Assembly: GCF_014647535.1 (NCBI RefSeq)
Contig: NZ_BMPJ01000011.1
Span: forward strand, 1-64,000
Direction of reading: 5' to 3'
Length of the DNA stretch: 64,000 nt
Source of the DNA: Thermus composti
GTDB taxonomy: Bacteria > Deinococcota > Deinococci > Deinococcales > Thermaceae
This document shows, piece after piece, positions 54,312-63,609 of this stretch. Numbering within the stretch: the stretch's first letter is position 1; every line of letters begins with the position of its first letter. The notes under the pieces were generated by a model. That model searched no databases. It saw nothing but the letters and a program-made list of their open reading frames with translations, and was not told the DNA's origin. A program made the translations under genes and the position numbers.

Positions 54312-54568
54312 GTTGCACGAGATGCTTCCCCGTAAGGGGATTGCGACCTTTCCAAGGCCTCCTCCATGGAGAGGTCCACCAAGGAGGTTGCACGAGATGC
54401 TTCCCCGTAAGGGGGTTGCGATTCCAGGAAGCCCGCTTCTACATGCGTCCCCCTCTCCTCCCGTTGCACGAGATGCTTCCCCGTAAGGGGATTGCGACTT
54501 GCCCCCGGAGCCGTCGGGGTTGAAGAAGACGGGTTGCACGAGATGCTTCCCCGTAAGGGGAAAGATAC
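54312..54568 (+). CRISPR. Short CRISPR array, 4 repeats and 3 spacers, type III-like repeat
   Basis: The 36-nt repeats start GTTGCACGAGATGCTTCCCC and end GTAAGGGGATTGCGAC. They lie at 54312-54347, 54387-54422, 54463-54498 and 54533-54568. Repeats 1 and 3 are identical; repeat 2 has A-to-G at position 30 and C-to-T at position 36; repeat 4 matches only for 28 nt and then degenerates, marking the distal end. Spacers are 39, 40 and 34 nt. The CCCC-GTAA-GGGG hairpin and the 8-nt 3' handle ATTGCGAC match the type III repeat family of T. thermophilus that I recall, so transcription runs on the plus strand. No cas gene is in the window, so processing and interference must use proteins encoded elsewhere. 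Confidence 0.93.
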
Positions 54569-54675
54569 ATGCGACACCCAGAAGGGGCGTGGCGGCGCCG
54601 CGCCGTGGGGGAGCCGGGTTGGGGTTTTCCCACGGGGTAAAGGAGGGGCCCCCGCCCTTTCCCAAGCCGCCTACC

Positions 54676-54708
54676 CCCTTGGCCCAAAGGCCAAGGGTGT
54701 GCTAGAAT
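54676..54708 (+). promoter_or_regulatory. Promoter of tRNA-Trp with a palindrome over the -35
   Basis: TTGGCC (54679-54684) and TAGAAT (54703-54708) are 18 bp apart, 12 nt before the tRNA. The -35 is contained in a perfect 9-bp inverted repeat CCCTTGGCC-CAAA-GGCCAAGGG (54676-54697). Confidence 0.6.
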
Positions 54709-54720
54709 CCCCCAAGGCGG

Positions 54721-54796
54721 GGGCCGTTAGCTCAACTGGCAGAGCACCGGTCTCCAAAACCGGGGGTTGGAGGTTCGAGTCCTTCACGGCCCGCCA
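54721..54796 (+). tRNA. tRNA-Trp (anticodon CCA)
   Basis: The 76-nt cloverleaf has acceptor GGGCCGT paired with ACGGCCC, D-arm GCTCAACTGGCAGAGC, anticodon stem CCGGT/ACCGG with loop CTCCAAA (anticodon CCA), T-arm GGAGGTTCGAGTCC, and an encoded CCA at 54794-54796. It has its own promoter and a U-tract terminator. Confidence 0.97.
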
Positions 54797-54800
54797 AGGT

Positions 54801-54829
54801 GCCCTCCTCCCAAGGAGGGCTTCTTTTTT
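54801..54829 (+). terminator. Intrinsic terminator of tRNA-Trp
   Basis: An 8-bp stem, GCCCTCCT (54801-54808) and AGGAGGGC (54813-54820), with a CCCA loop is followed by TTCTTTTTT. This is the most canonical terminator of the window. Confidence 0.9.
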
Positions 54830-54834
54830 GGGGT

Positions 54835-55533
54835 ATGCGCCGCTACCAGGTCCTCATCGTAGGGGCGGGCTTCGCGGGAAGCGAGGCCGCCTACCTTCTA
54901 GCCCAGAAGGGGGTGCGGGTGGGCCTCCTCACCCAAAGCCTGGACTCGGTGATGATGCCCTTTCTGCCCCCAAAGCCCCCCTTCCCCCCAGGAAGCCTCC
55001 TGGAAAAGGCCTACGACCCAGAGGACGAGCGGGTCTGGGCTTTCCACGCCCGGGCCAAGTACCTGCTGGAGGCCGAGGACAACCTGCACCTTTTCCAGGC
55101 CACGGCCACGGGGCTCCTCCTGGAAGGGGAGCGGGTGGTGAGGGTGAACACCTGGGAAGGCCCCCCGGCCCTGGCGGAGCGGGTGGTCCTGGCGGTGGGA
55201 AGCTTCCTCGGGGCGAGGCTTTTCCTGGGCGGGGTGGAGGAGGAGGCGGGGAGGCTTTCCGAGGCCAGCTACCCGGACCTTTGGGAGTCCCTTAAGGCCC
55301 TGGGCTTCCGCTTCGTGGAGCGGGAGGGGGAGGTCCCCGAGACCCCCACCACCCCGGGCTATAGGGTGCGCTACCAGGCCTTCCACCCCGAGGAGTGGGA
55401 GGAAGCCACCTTCCGCCTAACCCGCCTAAAGGGGCTTTACGCCGTGGGCCTCTGCGTCCGGGAGGGAGACTACGCCCTCATGAGCCAGGAGGGGAAGCGC
55501 CTTGCGGAGCACCTTCTCCATGAGCTTGGGTAG
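54835..55533 (+). CDS. GidA/TrmFO-related FAD-binding protein (short form)
   Basis: The 232-residue product starts from ATG 54835 directly after the tRNA-Trp terminator. It has the dinucleotide-binding start RYQVLIVGAGFAGSEAAYLLAQKGVRVGLL and a C-terminal FAD-binding GLYAVGLCVREGDYALMSQEGKRLAEHLL. It corresponds to the stand-alone GidA-related protein known structurally from T. thermophilus: it has the FAD domain but lacks the tRNA-binding parts of MnmG/TrmFO, so tRNA modification activity is unproven. No SD is visible between the terminator and the ATG; the message might begin inside the terminator region. The last 108 bp overlap mutY on the other strand. Confidence 0.8.
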   Translation: MRRYQVLIVGAGFAGSEAAYLLAQKGVRVGLLTQSLDSVMMPFLPPKPPFPPGSLLEKAYDPEDERVWAFHARAKYLLEAEDNLHLFQATATGLLLEGERVVRVNTWEGPPALAERVVLAVGSFLGARLFLGGVEEEAGRLSEASYPDLWESLKALGFRFVEREGEVPETPTTPGYRVRYQAFHPEEWEEATFRLTRLKGLYAVGLCVREGDYALMSQEGKRLAEHLLHELG

Positions 55534-56427
55534 GGGCCTCTTCCAAGGGTCCTCCCCCTCTCCCGGCCAAAGGGCCCCCCGCACCTCCACAAGAAGCCTC
55601 CGGTGGGTGAGGGCGTGGCGCACTTCCCCCAAGGGGAAAGAGCGCACCCCGAAGGCCGCCTCCCGCCGCGAAAGCTCCTCCGGGGGAAAGAGGGGCACGC
55701 CGTAAAGCCCCTGGAAGCGCCCTTGAAGGCGCTCCAAATGGACCCCCTTCCGCCCCAAGAGGACCAGGGCCATAAGGCGCTCCTCGGGCGCCTTTCTCCT
55801 TCGGGGAAGGGGGTAGCGCCCCCAGTCCCCCTTGCCCTGGCAGAAGGCCGCTAGGGGGCAGTTGGGGCAGCGGGGGTTTTTCGGTAGGCAGACCACCGCC
55901 CCAAGCTCCATGAGGGCCTGGTTCCAGGTCCCGGGGTCCACGTCCGCGGGAAGGAGGCCCTGGGCGAGGGCGAAAAGCTCCTTTTCCTTGGGGCTTTCCT
56001 GGGCAAAGAGGCGGGAAAGGACCCGGCGCACGTTCCCGTCCACCGCCGCCACCCGTTCCCCAAAGGCGATGGAGGCCACCGCCGCCGCGGTGTAGGGCCC
56101 GAGGCCGGGAAGCCCCTTGAGCTCGGCGAAGCTAGGGGGAAGCTCCTCCACCCTTTGGGCCAGGCGGTGGAGGTTTACCGCCCGCCGGTAGTAGCCCGCC
56201 CCCTGCCAGACCTTAAGGACCTCTTCCAAGGAGGCCTCCCGCAAGGCCTTCAGGGTGGGAAAGCGCTCCAGGAAGCGGCGGTAGTAGGGGATGGCCTGCT
56301 CCACCCGGGTCTGCTGCAGGAGGACCTCGGAGACCAAAATCCGGTAGGGGTCCTTCTCCCCCCGCCAGGGAAGGAGGCGGGCGTTTTGGCGGTACCAGGC
56401 GAGAAGGGCCTCCTGCCAGGCTTTCAT
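55426..56427 (-). CDS. mutY: A/G-specific adenine DNA glycosylase MutY
   Basis: The 333-residue glycosylase removes adenine opposite 8-oxoguanine. Catalytic Glu34 (SEVLLQQT), Tyr112 (GLGPYTAAAVASIA, the HhH region) and Asp130 (VDGNVRRVLSR) are present, as is the 4Fe-4S loop C-x6-C-x2-C-x5-C (CLPKNPRCPNCPLAAFC). The C-terminal NUDIX-like domain recognising 8-oxoG begins at about 215. The last about 36 codons run into the GidA-like gene, an unusually long 108-bp convergent overlap. The ATG overlaps the upstream stop by one base. Confidence 0.95.
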   Translation of the reverse strand: MKAWQEALLAWYRQNARLLPWRGEKDPYRILVSEVLLQQTRVEQAIPYYRRFLERFPTLKALREASLEEVLKVWQGAGYYRRAVNLHRLAQRVEELPPSFAELKGLPGLGPYTAAAVASIAFGERVAAVDGNVRRVLSRLFAQESPKEKELFALAQGLLPADVDPGTWNQALMELGAVVCLPKNPRCPNCPLAAFCQGKGDWGRYPLPRRRKAPEERLMALVLLGRKGVHLERLQGRFQGLYGVPLFPPEELSRREAAFGVRSFPLGEVRHALTHRRLLVEVRGALWPGEGEDPWKRPLPKLMEKVLRKALPLLAHEGVVSLPDAEAHGVKPL

Positions 56428-56849
56428 CAGAGGGGGATGGGGCCCCGGAAAAGGCGCTTGTGCTCCACCATGAGGCAGCGGTCCGCCACCACGGGGATGC
56501 CCGCCTCCTCCAGGGCCTTCTCAAAAGCGGGGTGGGTGATCCCCGACTGGAGCCAGACGAGGCCCGGTCTCAAGGCGAGGACCTCGGGCAGGTGGTCCAT
56601 GAGGGCGGAAGGGGGGCGGAAGACGTCCAGGATGTCCACAGGCTCCGTAAGGTCCTTTAAGCCTGCCACCACCTTCGCCCCGAAGAGCTCCTCCCCGGCG
56701 AAGCGGGGGTTCACGGGGAGGATGCGGTAGCCCTGTTCCCAAAGGTACTTGGGCACGTAGTGGGCGGGGCGGCCTGGGTCCTTGTGGGCCCCCAGGACGG
56801 CGATGGTCCTGGCCTCCGAAAGAAGGCGCTTAAGCTCCTGGTCTTCCAT
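56427..56849 (-). CDS. CoA-binding protein
   Basis: The 140-residue Rossmann-fold protein of the CoA-binding family shows TIAVLGAHKDPGRPAHYVPKYLWEQGYRILPVNPRFAGEELFG and the PVDILDVFRPPSALMDHLPEVLALRPGLVWLQSGITHPAFEKALEEAG motif, the same fold as the N-terminal part of succinyl-CoA synthetase alpha. The T. thermophilus homologue has been crystallised. Function unknown; CoA binding is family knowledge. The start ATG (56847-56849) overlaps the stop of the preceding gene by one base, and its stop overlaps the mutY ATG (TGATG). Confidence 0.88.
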   Translation of the reverse strand: MEDQELKRLLSEARTIAVLGAHKDPGRPAHYVPKYLWEQGYRILPVNPRFAGEELFGAKVVAGLKDLTEPVDILDVFRPPSALMDHLPEVLALRPGLVWLQSGITHPAFEKALEEAGIPVVADRCLMVEHKRLFRGPIPL

Positions 56850-57109
56850 CAGCGCACCCTTCCTTCCAGGATCTTGGCCACCCGCTGGGCCTGGGCGAAG
56901 TCCAGGCGGGGCGGACGCCCTTTGAGGTAGGGAACCAGCTCCTCCGGCGGGAGCACAGGAAGCCGCCCCACCTGACGCCCCTCCAGCTTCCCGCTCACGA
57001 AGACCAAGACGGGCTCCACCTCCACCCCTAGAAGCTCCCGGAGCTTGTGGGCCTGGCGCCAAAGCTTTTTGGAAAGGGTCTTTCCCGCTTTGCCTACCGA
57101 ACGGGCCAT
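56849..57109 (-). CDS. Small NERD-like fragment or hypothetical protein
   Basis: The 86-residue product has a basic N-terminal helix (SVGKAGKTLSKKLWRQAHKLRELLG), then strands VEPVLVFVSGKLEGRQVGRLPVLPPEELVPYLKG, resembling the C-terminal half of nuclease-related (NERD) domains; the catalytic N-terminal half with Asp/Gln residues is missing. It may be a stand-alone small protein or a remnant. It is cleanly positioned in the mutY-CoA-nadE operon, which argues that it is still translated. Identification is tentative. Confidence 0.45.
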   Translation of the reverse strand: MARSVGKAGKTLSKKLWRQAHKLRELLGVEVEPVLVFVSGKLEGRQVGRLPVLPPEELVPYLKGRPPRLDFAQAQRVAKILEGRVR

Positions 57110-57120
57110 CCTTCCCTCCC

Positions 57121-57963
57121 TTAGCGGTAGTCCAAGGGCCTGAGGTAAAACTCCCCGATGGCGGTGGAGGAAAGGAGGGCCACCGTGGGGAGGGCCCTTT
57201 TCCAGTGGGTGCGGTTCACCCGCTCCTTGACCCGCCTTAGCTCCTCCTCGGTGAAGCCCAGGCCCAGGATGTACTGGTCGGAGTAGCCCTTCAGGTAGTG
57301 CTCCAGGATCACGTCGGCCCGGAGGTAGCGGACCCCTAGGTCCGCCTCGTCCGTCTGGCCGGGGATGAGGTCGGCGGTGGGGGGCTTTTCCACCACCTCC
57401 TCGGGCACGCCCAGGTACTCCGCCAGGCGCCAGACCTGGGTCTTGTAGAGGTCCCCTAGGGGGTTGATGGGGGGGGAGTCATCCCCGTGCCAGGTGAAGT
57501 AGCCGAAAAGCCGCTCGGTCTTGTTGCCCGTCCCCAAGGGAAGGGCCTTATAGGCCTCGGACTTGTCAAAGAGGACGATCATCCGGGCCCGGGCCATGAC
57601 GTTGCCCTTGCGGTGGGGGGTGAGGTCCGGGGTGAGGGCGGCGTAGCCCTCCACCATGGGGGTGATGTCCACCTCCTCCAAGGCCACGCCGAAGGTCTTC
57701 GCCACCAGGTAGGCGTGTTCCCGGGAGGTGGGGCTGCTGTCCTTATGGGGCAGGAAGAGGGCGTGGACCTTTTCCGCCCCCAAGGCCCGCACCGCCAGGG
57801 CCAGGGTGGTGGCGGAGTCCACCCCGCCGGAGACCGCCACGATGGCCTTCTCGTAGCCCCGCCAGGAAAGCTCCTCCCGGATGAAGCGGGTGAGGAAGTC
57901 GGCCACCAAGGGCCAGTTGAGCTCCAGGACCTCGTGGGCTTGGGGCGCTTCAAGGATTCGCAT
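57121..57963 (-). CDS. nadE: NAD+ synthetase (ammonia/glutamine-dependent synthetase part)
   Basis: The 280-residue N-type ATP pyrophosphatase has the P-loop VSGGVDSATTLALAVRALG and the conserved HKDSSPTSREHA, RKGNVMARARMIVLFD and TGNKTERLFGYFTWHGDDSPPINPLGDLYKTQVW segments. It amidates nicotinic-acid adenine dinucleotide to NAD+. Its N-terminus overlaps the nitrilase-fold gene by 14 nt, so the two are cotranslated. In many bacteria this glutaminase is fused to NadE; here it is separate. Confidence 0.93.
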   Translation of the reverse strand: MRILEAPQAHEVLELNWPLVADFLTRFIREELSWRGYEKAIVAVSGGVDSATTLALAVRALGAEKVHALFLPHKDSSPTSREHAYLVAKTFGVALEEVDITPMVEGYAALTPDLTPHRKGNVMARARMIVLFDKSEAYKALPLGTGNKTERLFGYFTWHGDDSPPINPLGDLYKTQVWRLAEYLGVPEEVVEKPPTADLIPGQTDEADLGVRYLRADVILEHYLKGYSDQYILGLGFTEEELRRVKERVNRTHWKRALPTVALLSSTAIGEFYLRPLDYR

Positions 57964-58822
57964 CCCGTCTCCCTAAAACCCGTTCCAGGTCGGGTAAAAG
58001 CAGGGGAAGGCCGGCCTCGAGGTCCGAAAGGAGGGGGCTATCGTAGCGCACCGGGGGGATCCTTTCCCGGTCCAGGTGGAAGAGGAGGGCCGCCTCCTCA
58101 AAAAGGGGGGCCTCGGCCAGGAGGCGGCCGTCCGGGCCCACCACCAAGCTCCCCCCGCTCATCCCCTTCCCCCCCTCAAACCCCACGAGGCTCGCCACCA
58201 CCACGTAAAGCCCGTGCTCCGCCGCCACCGCCTGGGCCAGGGTGCGCCAGCGGAGAACATTTTCGGGCCACTCCCCCCGGAAGCCCCGGGCGGGGCTCGC
58301 CGCGGGCACGTAGATCACCTCGGCCCCGTCCAGGGCGGCGAGGGTGGCGGTGATGGAGTGCCAGAAGTCCTCGCAGATGAGGAGGGCCGCCCGGCCGAAC
58401 CGGGTGTTAAAGGCCTCCACCCGCCTCCCCCGGGCCAGGTAGCGCTCCTCGTCAAAGACCCCGTAGGTGGGGAGGAAGACCTTGCGGTGGACGTGGACCA
58501 GACGGTGGGGAAGCTCCAGGTAGGCGGCGCTATTGTAGTAAGCCCCCCCGTCCCGCTCGTAAAAGCCCACCACCACGTCCAAAAGCCCCTCCCACCCCAC
58601 CTCCTCGTAGACCCCCACCAGAAGCTCCAAAAGCTCGTGGCGGGTGAGGGCGAGCTCCCTCACCCCCCCTTGTAGGAAGTAGCCGGTGAGGGCGGCCTCG
58701 GGGAGGACCACCACCTCGGGGGCGTGGGGGCGGAGGGCCTCGAGGTGGGCCTTGAGCCGGGCCAGGCTTTCCTTAAGCCTCGCCTTCTCGGGCCGGAACT
58801 GCAGGACCGCCTGGCGCACCAC
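57950..58822 (-). CDS. Nitrilase-superfamily amidohydrolase, probable glutaminase partner of NadE
   Basis: The 290-residue carbon-nitrogen hydrolase has the catalytic triad Glu in VVVLPEAALTGY, Lys in HRKVFLPTYGVFDEERYLARG and Cys in AALLICEDFWHSI. The FDEERY and ICEDFWH contexts are those of the glutaminase domain of glutamine-dependent NAD+ synthetases. The overlap with nadE supports a role in supplying ammonia from glutamine through a two-protein complex. The start is a GTG 1 nt after the branching enzyme stop. A free-standing amidase role is the alternative. Confidence 0.85.
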   Translation of the reverse strand: MVRQAVLQFRPEKARLKESLARLKAHLEALRPHAPEVVVLPEAALTGYFLQGGVRELALTRHELLELLVGVYEEVGWEGLLDVVVGFYERDGGAYYNSAAYLELPHRLVHVHRKVFLPTYGVFDEERYLARGRRVEAFNTRFGRAALLICEDFWHSITATLAALDGAEVIYVPAASPARGFRGEWPENVLRWRTLAQAVAAEHGLYVVVASLVGFEGGKGMSGGSLVVGPDGRLLAEAPLFEEAALLFHLDRERIPPVRYDSPLLSDLEAGLPLLLPDLERVLGRRDANP

Positions 58823-58823
58823 C

Positions 58824-60386
58824 CTAGCCCTCCGGTCCCAGGTAGAGCCTGGGGTCGGCCTCGGGGAAGGGGTTGTCCAGGGCCTCGAGGGCCTTCAACT
58901 CCTCCGGGGAGACCCCTTTCATAAGGCGGAAAAACCTCTCGGCGTGGGCCTTGTACCGCTCCTCGGCGTAGGCCTTGGCCTGCCCCGTGTCTATGAGGAA
59001 GGGCCAGTCGGAGGCCTCCAGAAGGAGAAGCTCCCGCATGGCCTGTTGCAGGGTGGGGGTGGGCAGAACCCCCCGGGCCACCGCCTCCCGCAAGGCGGCC
59101 TCGGCACGGTACACCTCCCGCCAGTAGTCCAGGGTGGCCTCATTGAGCCAGACCCGGTGGTCCCCGCCCCGCCCCCAGGACCCTTCCGGCAAGACAGTCC
59201 GCACCGCAGGGCCCTGGACCGCTTCCCTGGCGGTGACCGCCCGAAGCCCAGGGGTCTTGGGAAGAAGCCTTAGCACCTCCTCCAGCCACGCCACCCCCTC
59301 GTACCACCAGTGGCCGAAAAGCTCGGCGTCGTAGGGGGCGAGGATCACCCCTTCCGGGTGCTTCTTCGCCAGGCGGCTTAGAAGCCCCACGAAGTGGGCG
59401 GCGTGCTCCTTGGCCTTGGCGAAGGCCGCCTCGGGGTCGTAAGGGGCCTTCTCGGAAAGGTCCGCCTTCCTGTGGGTCACCCGCCAGTGGTGGAGGCCGG
59501 AGAGGGGGTCTTTGCGGTGGAACTCCCGGTAAAGCCCCTCCCCGGGGTAGCCGTAGTCGGCGCTCCAAACTTGGAGGGCGGTCTCCTGGTTGCGGGCCAA
59601 CACCCTAAGACCCGACTCCAGCTCGTGGACGTAGAAGGTGGCCTCGGCGCTCTCCACAGGGCCCAAGGCCGCCTCCCCGTAAGGGGCAAGGGGCCTCCCC
59701 CCTTGGACCAGGTGGGCGTCCACGAAGGTGTAGCGGATCCCGGCCCGCATCAATAGCTCGTCCACCCCCGGCCTCACCCCCTCCGGGGGGCCTTCCACCG
59801 GGGGCTTCCAGGGGCCCCTGGGCCGGTAGGCCATCTCCGGGAGCCAGAAGCCCGTGGGGTCCTTGGCGAAGTGGCGGCGGTAGGTGGCCACCCCCGTCTT
59901 GATCTGGGCCCATAGGGCCTCGTCGTAGCCCAGAAGGGGGGAGTAGCCGTGGGTGGCGTTGGAGGTGATGAGCTCCACCTGGCCCCGCTCCTGGGCCTTG
60001 CGGAAGGCAGCGACGAGGTCCCCGGAAAGCCTCTGGAAGTGGTCCAGGGTGAGCTCCCAGAAGGCCACCTGGTGGCGGGCACTCGCCTCCAGCTCCGTGC
60101 CCTGGTAGCGCCCGTAGTCCGCCTGGGCCCTTTCTAGGCGGTCCTTGACGTAGGCCCAAAATCCCTCCTTCACCTTGGCATCGGCAAGCTGCTCCGCCAG
60201 GATGGGGGTGATCCCCAAGGTGAAGCGGACCTCCACCCCCTCGGCAAAAAGCCGTTCCAGGGCCCGGGCCAGGGGGAGGTAGGTCTCGGCCATGGCCTCG
60301 TAGAGGGTCTCCTCCCCAAAAGGCCACATCCCGTGGGCCCGCACGTAGGGGAGGTGGGCGTGGAGGACCAGGGCGAAGCGCGCCAT
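58824..60386 (-). CDS. 1,4-alpha-glucan branching enzyme, GH57
   Basis: The 520-residue GH57 branching enzyme has the nucleophile at Glu184 ([10 protein letters not shown]) and acid/base Asp353 ([10 protein letters not shown]), the same numbering as the T. thermophilus HB8 enzyme, plus the conserved [16 protein letters not shown] start with the metal-contacting HAH. It introduces alpha-1,6 branches into glycogen. The start is the ATG at 60384-60386; TACGCT lies 6 nt upstream (60393-60398) inside the end of lysZ, suggesting an internal leaderless promoter. The 520-residue length is exact for this family. Confidence 0.95.
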   Translation of the reverse strand: MARFALVLHAHLPYVRAHGMWPFGEETLYEAMAETYLPLARALERLFAEGVEVRFTLGITPILAEQLADAKVKEGFWAYVKDRLERAQADYGRYQGTELEASARHQVAFWELTLDHFQRLSGDLVAAFRKAQERGQVELITSNATHGYSPLLGYDEALWAQIKTGVATYRRHFAKDPTGFWLPEMAYRPRGPWKPPVEGPPEGVRPGVDELLMRAGIRYTFVDAHLVQGGRPLAPYGEAALGPVESAEATFYVHELESGLRVLARNQETALQVWSADYGYPGEGLYREFHRKDPLSGLHHWRVTHRKADLSEKAPYDPEAAFAKAKEHAAHFVGLLSRLAKKHPEGVILAPYDAELFGHWWYEGVAWLEEVLRLLPKTPGLRAVTAREAVQGPAVRTVLPEGSWGRGGDHRVWLNEATLDYWREVYRAEAALREAVARGVLPTPTLQQAMRELLLLEASDWPFLIDTGQAKAYAEERYKAHAERFFRLMKGVSPEELKALEALDNPFPEADPRLYLGPEG

Positions 60387-60390
60387 AGGC

Positions 60391-61200
60391 CTAGCGTACC
60401 ACGGTGCCCTCCCCGGAAAGGGCCCGCCGTATGGGGTTTTCCACCCGGGCATCGGCGAAGACCACCCGCTTCACCCCGCCCTTCACCGCCTCCACCGCCC
60501 CCATGACCTTGCGCTTCATGCGTCCTTGGGCCAGGGCCAGGTACTCCGGGTCCTCCACCCTATCCACGGGGATCTCCCGCACCAAGGAGGCCTCGTCGGG
60601 GTAGTGGGCGAGGAGGCCGGGGACGTTGGAAAGGTAGACCAGGGCCTCGGCCCGGTAGAGGGTGGCGAGGAGGGCGGCGATGCTGTCCCCGTCGGTGTTG
60701 ATGGCCTCGTTCTCGTAGCTTAGGGCGGGCGGGGTGAGGACGGGGAGGTAGCCCGCCTGAAGGAGGAGGTCCAGAAGGGCCTTGTTCACCTCCTCCACCG
60801 TGCCGGTGTAGTCGCCCCGGTGGACCTTGACCTTGCCGTTTTCCACGTACTTCACCGCCGTCTTCCTGCGGCCCACGAAAAGCCTTCCGTCCAGGCCGGA
60901 AAGGCCGATGGCGTTGGCCCCTTCCCGCTGCAAAAGCTCCACCAGGCGCTTGTTCACCAGGCCGCAGTAGACCATCTCAAAGATCTCCAGGGTCTTGCGG
61001 TCGGTGAGACGGCTCACCTGCCCTCCAGGGTGGGTGAGGAAGCGGGGCGGGTGGCCCAGGGCCTCCGCTACCTTGTTGGTCTCGCTGCTTCCCCCGTGGA
61101 CCAGGATGAGCCGCACCCCCTCCTTCCACAAGGAGGCGGCGTCCTTGGCCACGGCCTCGTAGTTGATGCCCTCGGCGCCCCCTACCTTGACCACGATCAC
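60391..61200 (-). CDS. lysZ: LysW-gamma-2-aminoadipate kinase
   Basis: The 269-residue amino-acid kinase fold protein ([37 protein letters not shown], the [24 protein letters not shown] nucleotide site) is related to N-acetylglutamate kinase. It phosphorylates the side-chain carboxyl of aminoadipate carried on LysW. The start codon is GTG. Last gene in the visible lysU-lysW-X-Y-Z run. Confidence 0.94.
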   Translation of the reverse strand: MIVVKVGGAEGINYEAVAKDAASLWKEGVRLILVHGGSSETNKVAEALGHPPRFLTHPGGQVSRLTDRKTLEIFEMVYCGLVNKRLVELLQREGANAIGLSGLDGRLFVGRRKTAVKYVENGKVKVHRGDYTGTVEEVNKALLDLLLQAGYLPVLTPPALSYENEAINTDGDSIAALLATLYRAEALVYLSNVPGLLAHYPDEASLVREIPVDRVEDPEYLALAQGRMKRKVMGAVEAVKGGVKRVVFADARVENPIRRALSGEGTVVR

Positions 61201-61210
61201 GGCGCACCCC

Positions 61211-63083
<1,873 letters not shown>

Positions 63084-63091
63084 GGCTTAGC

Positions 63092-63130
63092 AAAAGGGGA
63101 AGGCCTATCGCCTTCCCCAAGGGCCCTTGG
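63092..63130 (-). terminator. Terminator-like hairpins between lysW and lysX
   Basis: Reading the minus strand, the palindrome CCAAGGGCCCTTGG (63117-63130) follows the lysW stop and overlaps by two bases a perfect 9-bp stem GGGGAAGGC (63110-63118) and GCCTTCCCC (63096-63104) with a GATAG loop, directly followed by TTTT (63092-63095). This is the layout of an intrinsic terminator within the operon. Partial termination would make lysW more abundant than lysXYZ. Confidence 0.7.
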
Positions 63131-63133
63131 CCC

Positions 63134-63298
63134 TCACTCGCCCCAGTCCTCCGCCTCCTCGGGGGCGGGCTCGAGGCGAAGGGGGTCAAGCCCCACCACC
63201 TCCAGCTCCGCCCCGCAGTCCTCGCAGACCAAAAGCTCGCCAAGCTCCGGGTTCTCCAGCCGCAGTTCCGCGCCGCACTCAGGACAAGTGGCTACCAT
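63134..63298 (-). CDS. lysW: Amino-group carrier protein LysW
   Basis: The 54-residue acidic carrier was found by translating the minus strand at 63134-63298. It has two CxxC zinc pairs (CPECG near residue 5, CEDCG near 25) and the C-terminal EDWGE, whose last Glu receives aminoadipate. The ATG overlaps the preceding zinc-protein stop by 7 nt. The carrier stays attached through LysX, LysZ and LysY steps and the following aminotransferase and peptidase. Confidence 0.97.
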   Translation of the reverse strand: MVATCPECGAELRLENPELGELLVCEDCGAELEVVGLDPLRLEPAPEEAEDWGE

Positions 63299-63600
63299 TC
63301 CTCGTCCTCCTCCTCTACCTCGCTCCAGTCAGGGACAAAGCTAAAGCCGCACTCCGGGCACTCCACGGCCCGGCCCTGGTCCTCCTCGGAGACTTCAAAG
63401 GTGTACCCGCACCGGGGGCAGTCCACGAAGAAGCCCTCCAGGCCCTCCTCCGTGACCTCCACCTCCAAGGGGTCCAGGGAGACCACCTCCAGGAAGGCCC
63501 CGCAGGCCTCGCACTCCAGGACGTCCCCCACCTCGAGGTCCTCGGCCAGGACCACGCTGGCCTCGCCGCACACCGGACAGACGATCTCTAGGTCCTCCAT
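63292..63600 (-). CDS. Acidic zinc-ribbon protein, two LysW-like modules
   Basis: The 102-residue protein carries two zinc-ribbon modules: CPVCG...CEACG (about 8-33) and CPRCG...CPECG (about 60-84). Each resembles the LysW zinc module, and LEVVSLDPLEVE matches the LysW LEVVGLDPLRLE. The C-terminus is strongly acidic (DWSEVEEEDEEW) but lacks the terminal EDWGE of LysW, so it is not expected to carry substrate. It lies between lysU and lysW, overlapping lysW by 7 nt. Possible roles are zinc delivery or scaffolding; I know of no established function. Confidence 0.75.
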   Translation of the reverse strand: MEDLEIVCPVCGEASVVLAEDLEVGDVLECEACGAFLEVVSLDPLEVEVTEEGLEGFFVDCPRCGYTFEVSEEDQGRAVECPECGFSFVPDWSEVEEEDEEW

Positions 63601-63609
63601 GGCTAAAGT

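Noticed and set aside
54569-54675. A fifth CRISPR repeat or further spacers after the last copy
   Set aside because: No further GTTGCACGAG or CCCCGTAAGGGG occurs. The sequence continues into GC-rich intergenic DNA before tRNA-Trp.
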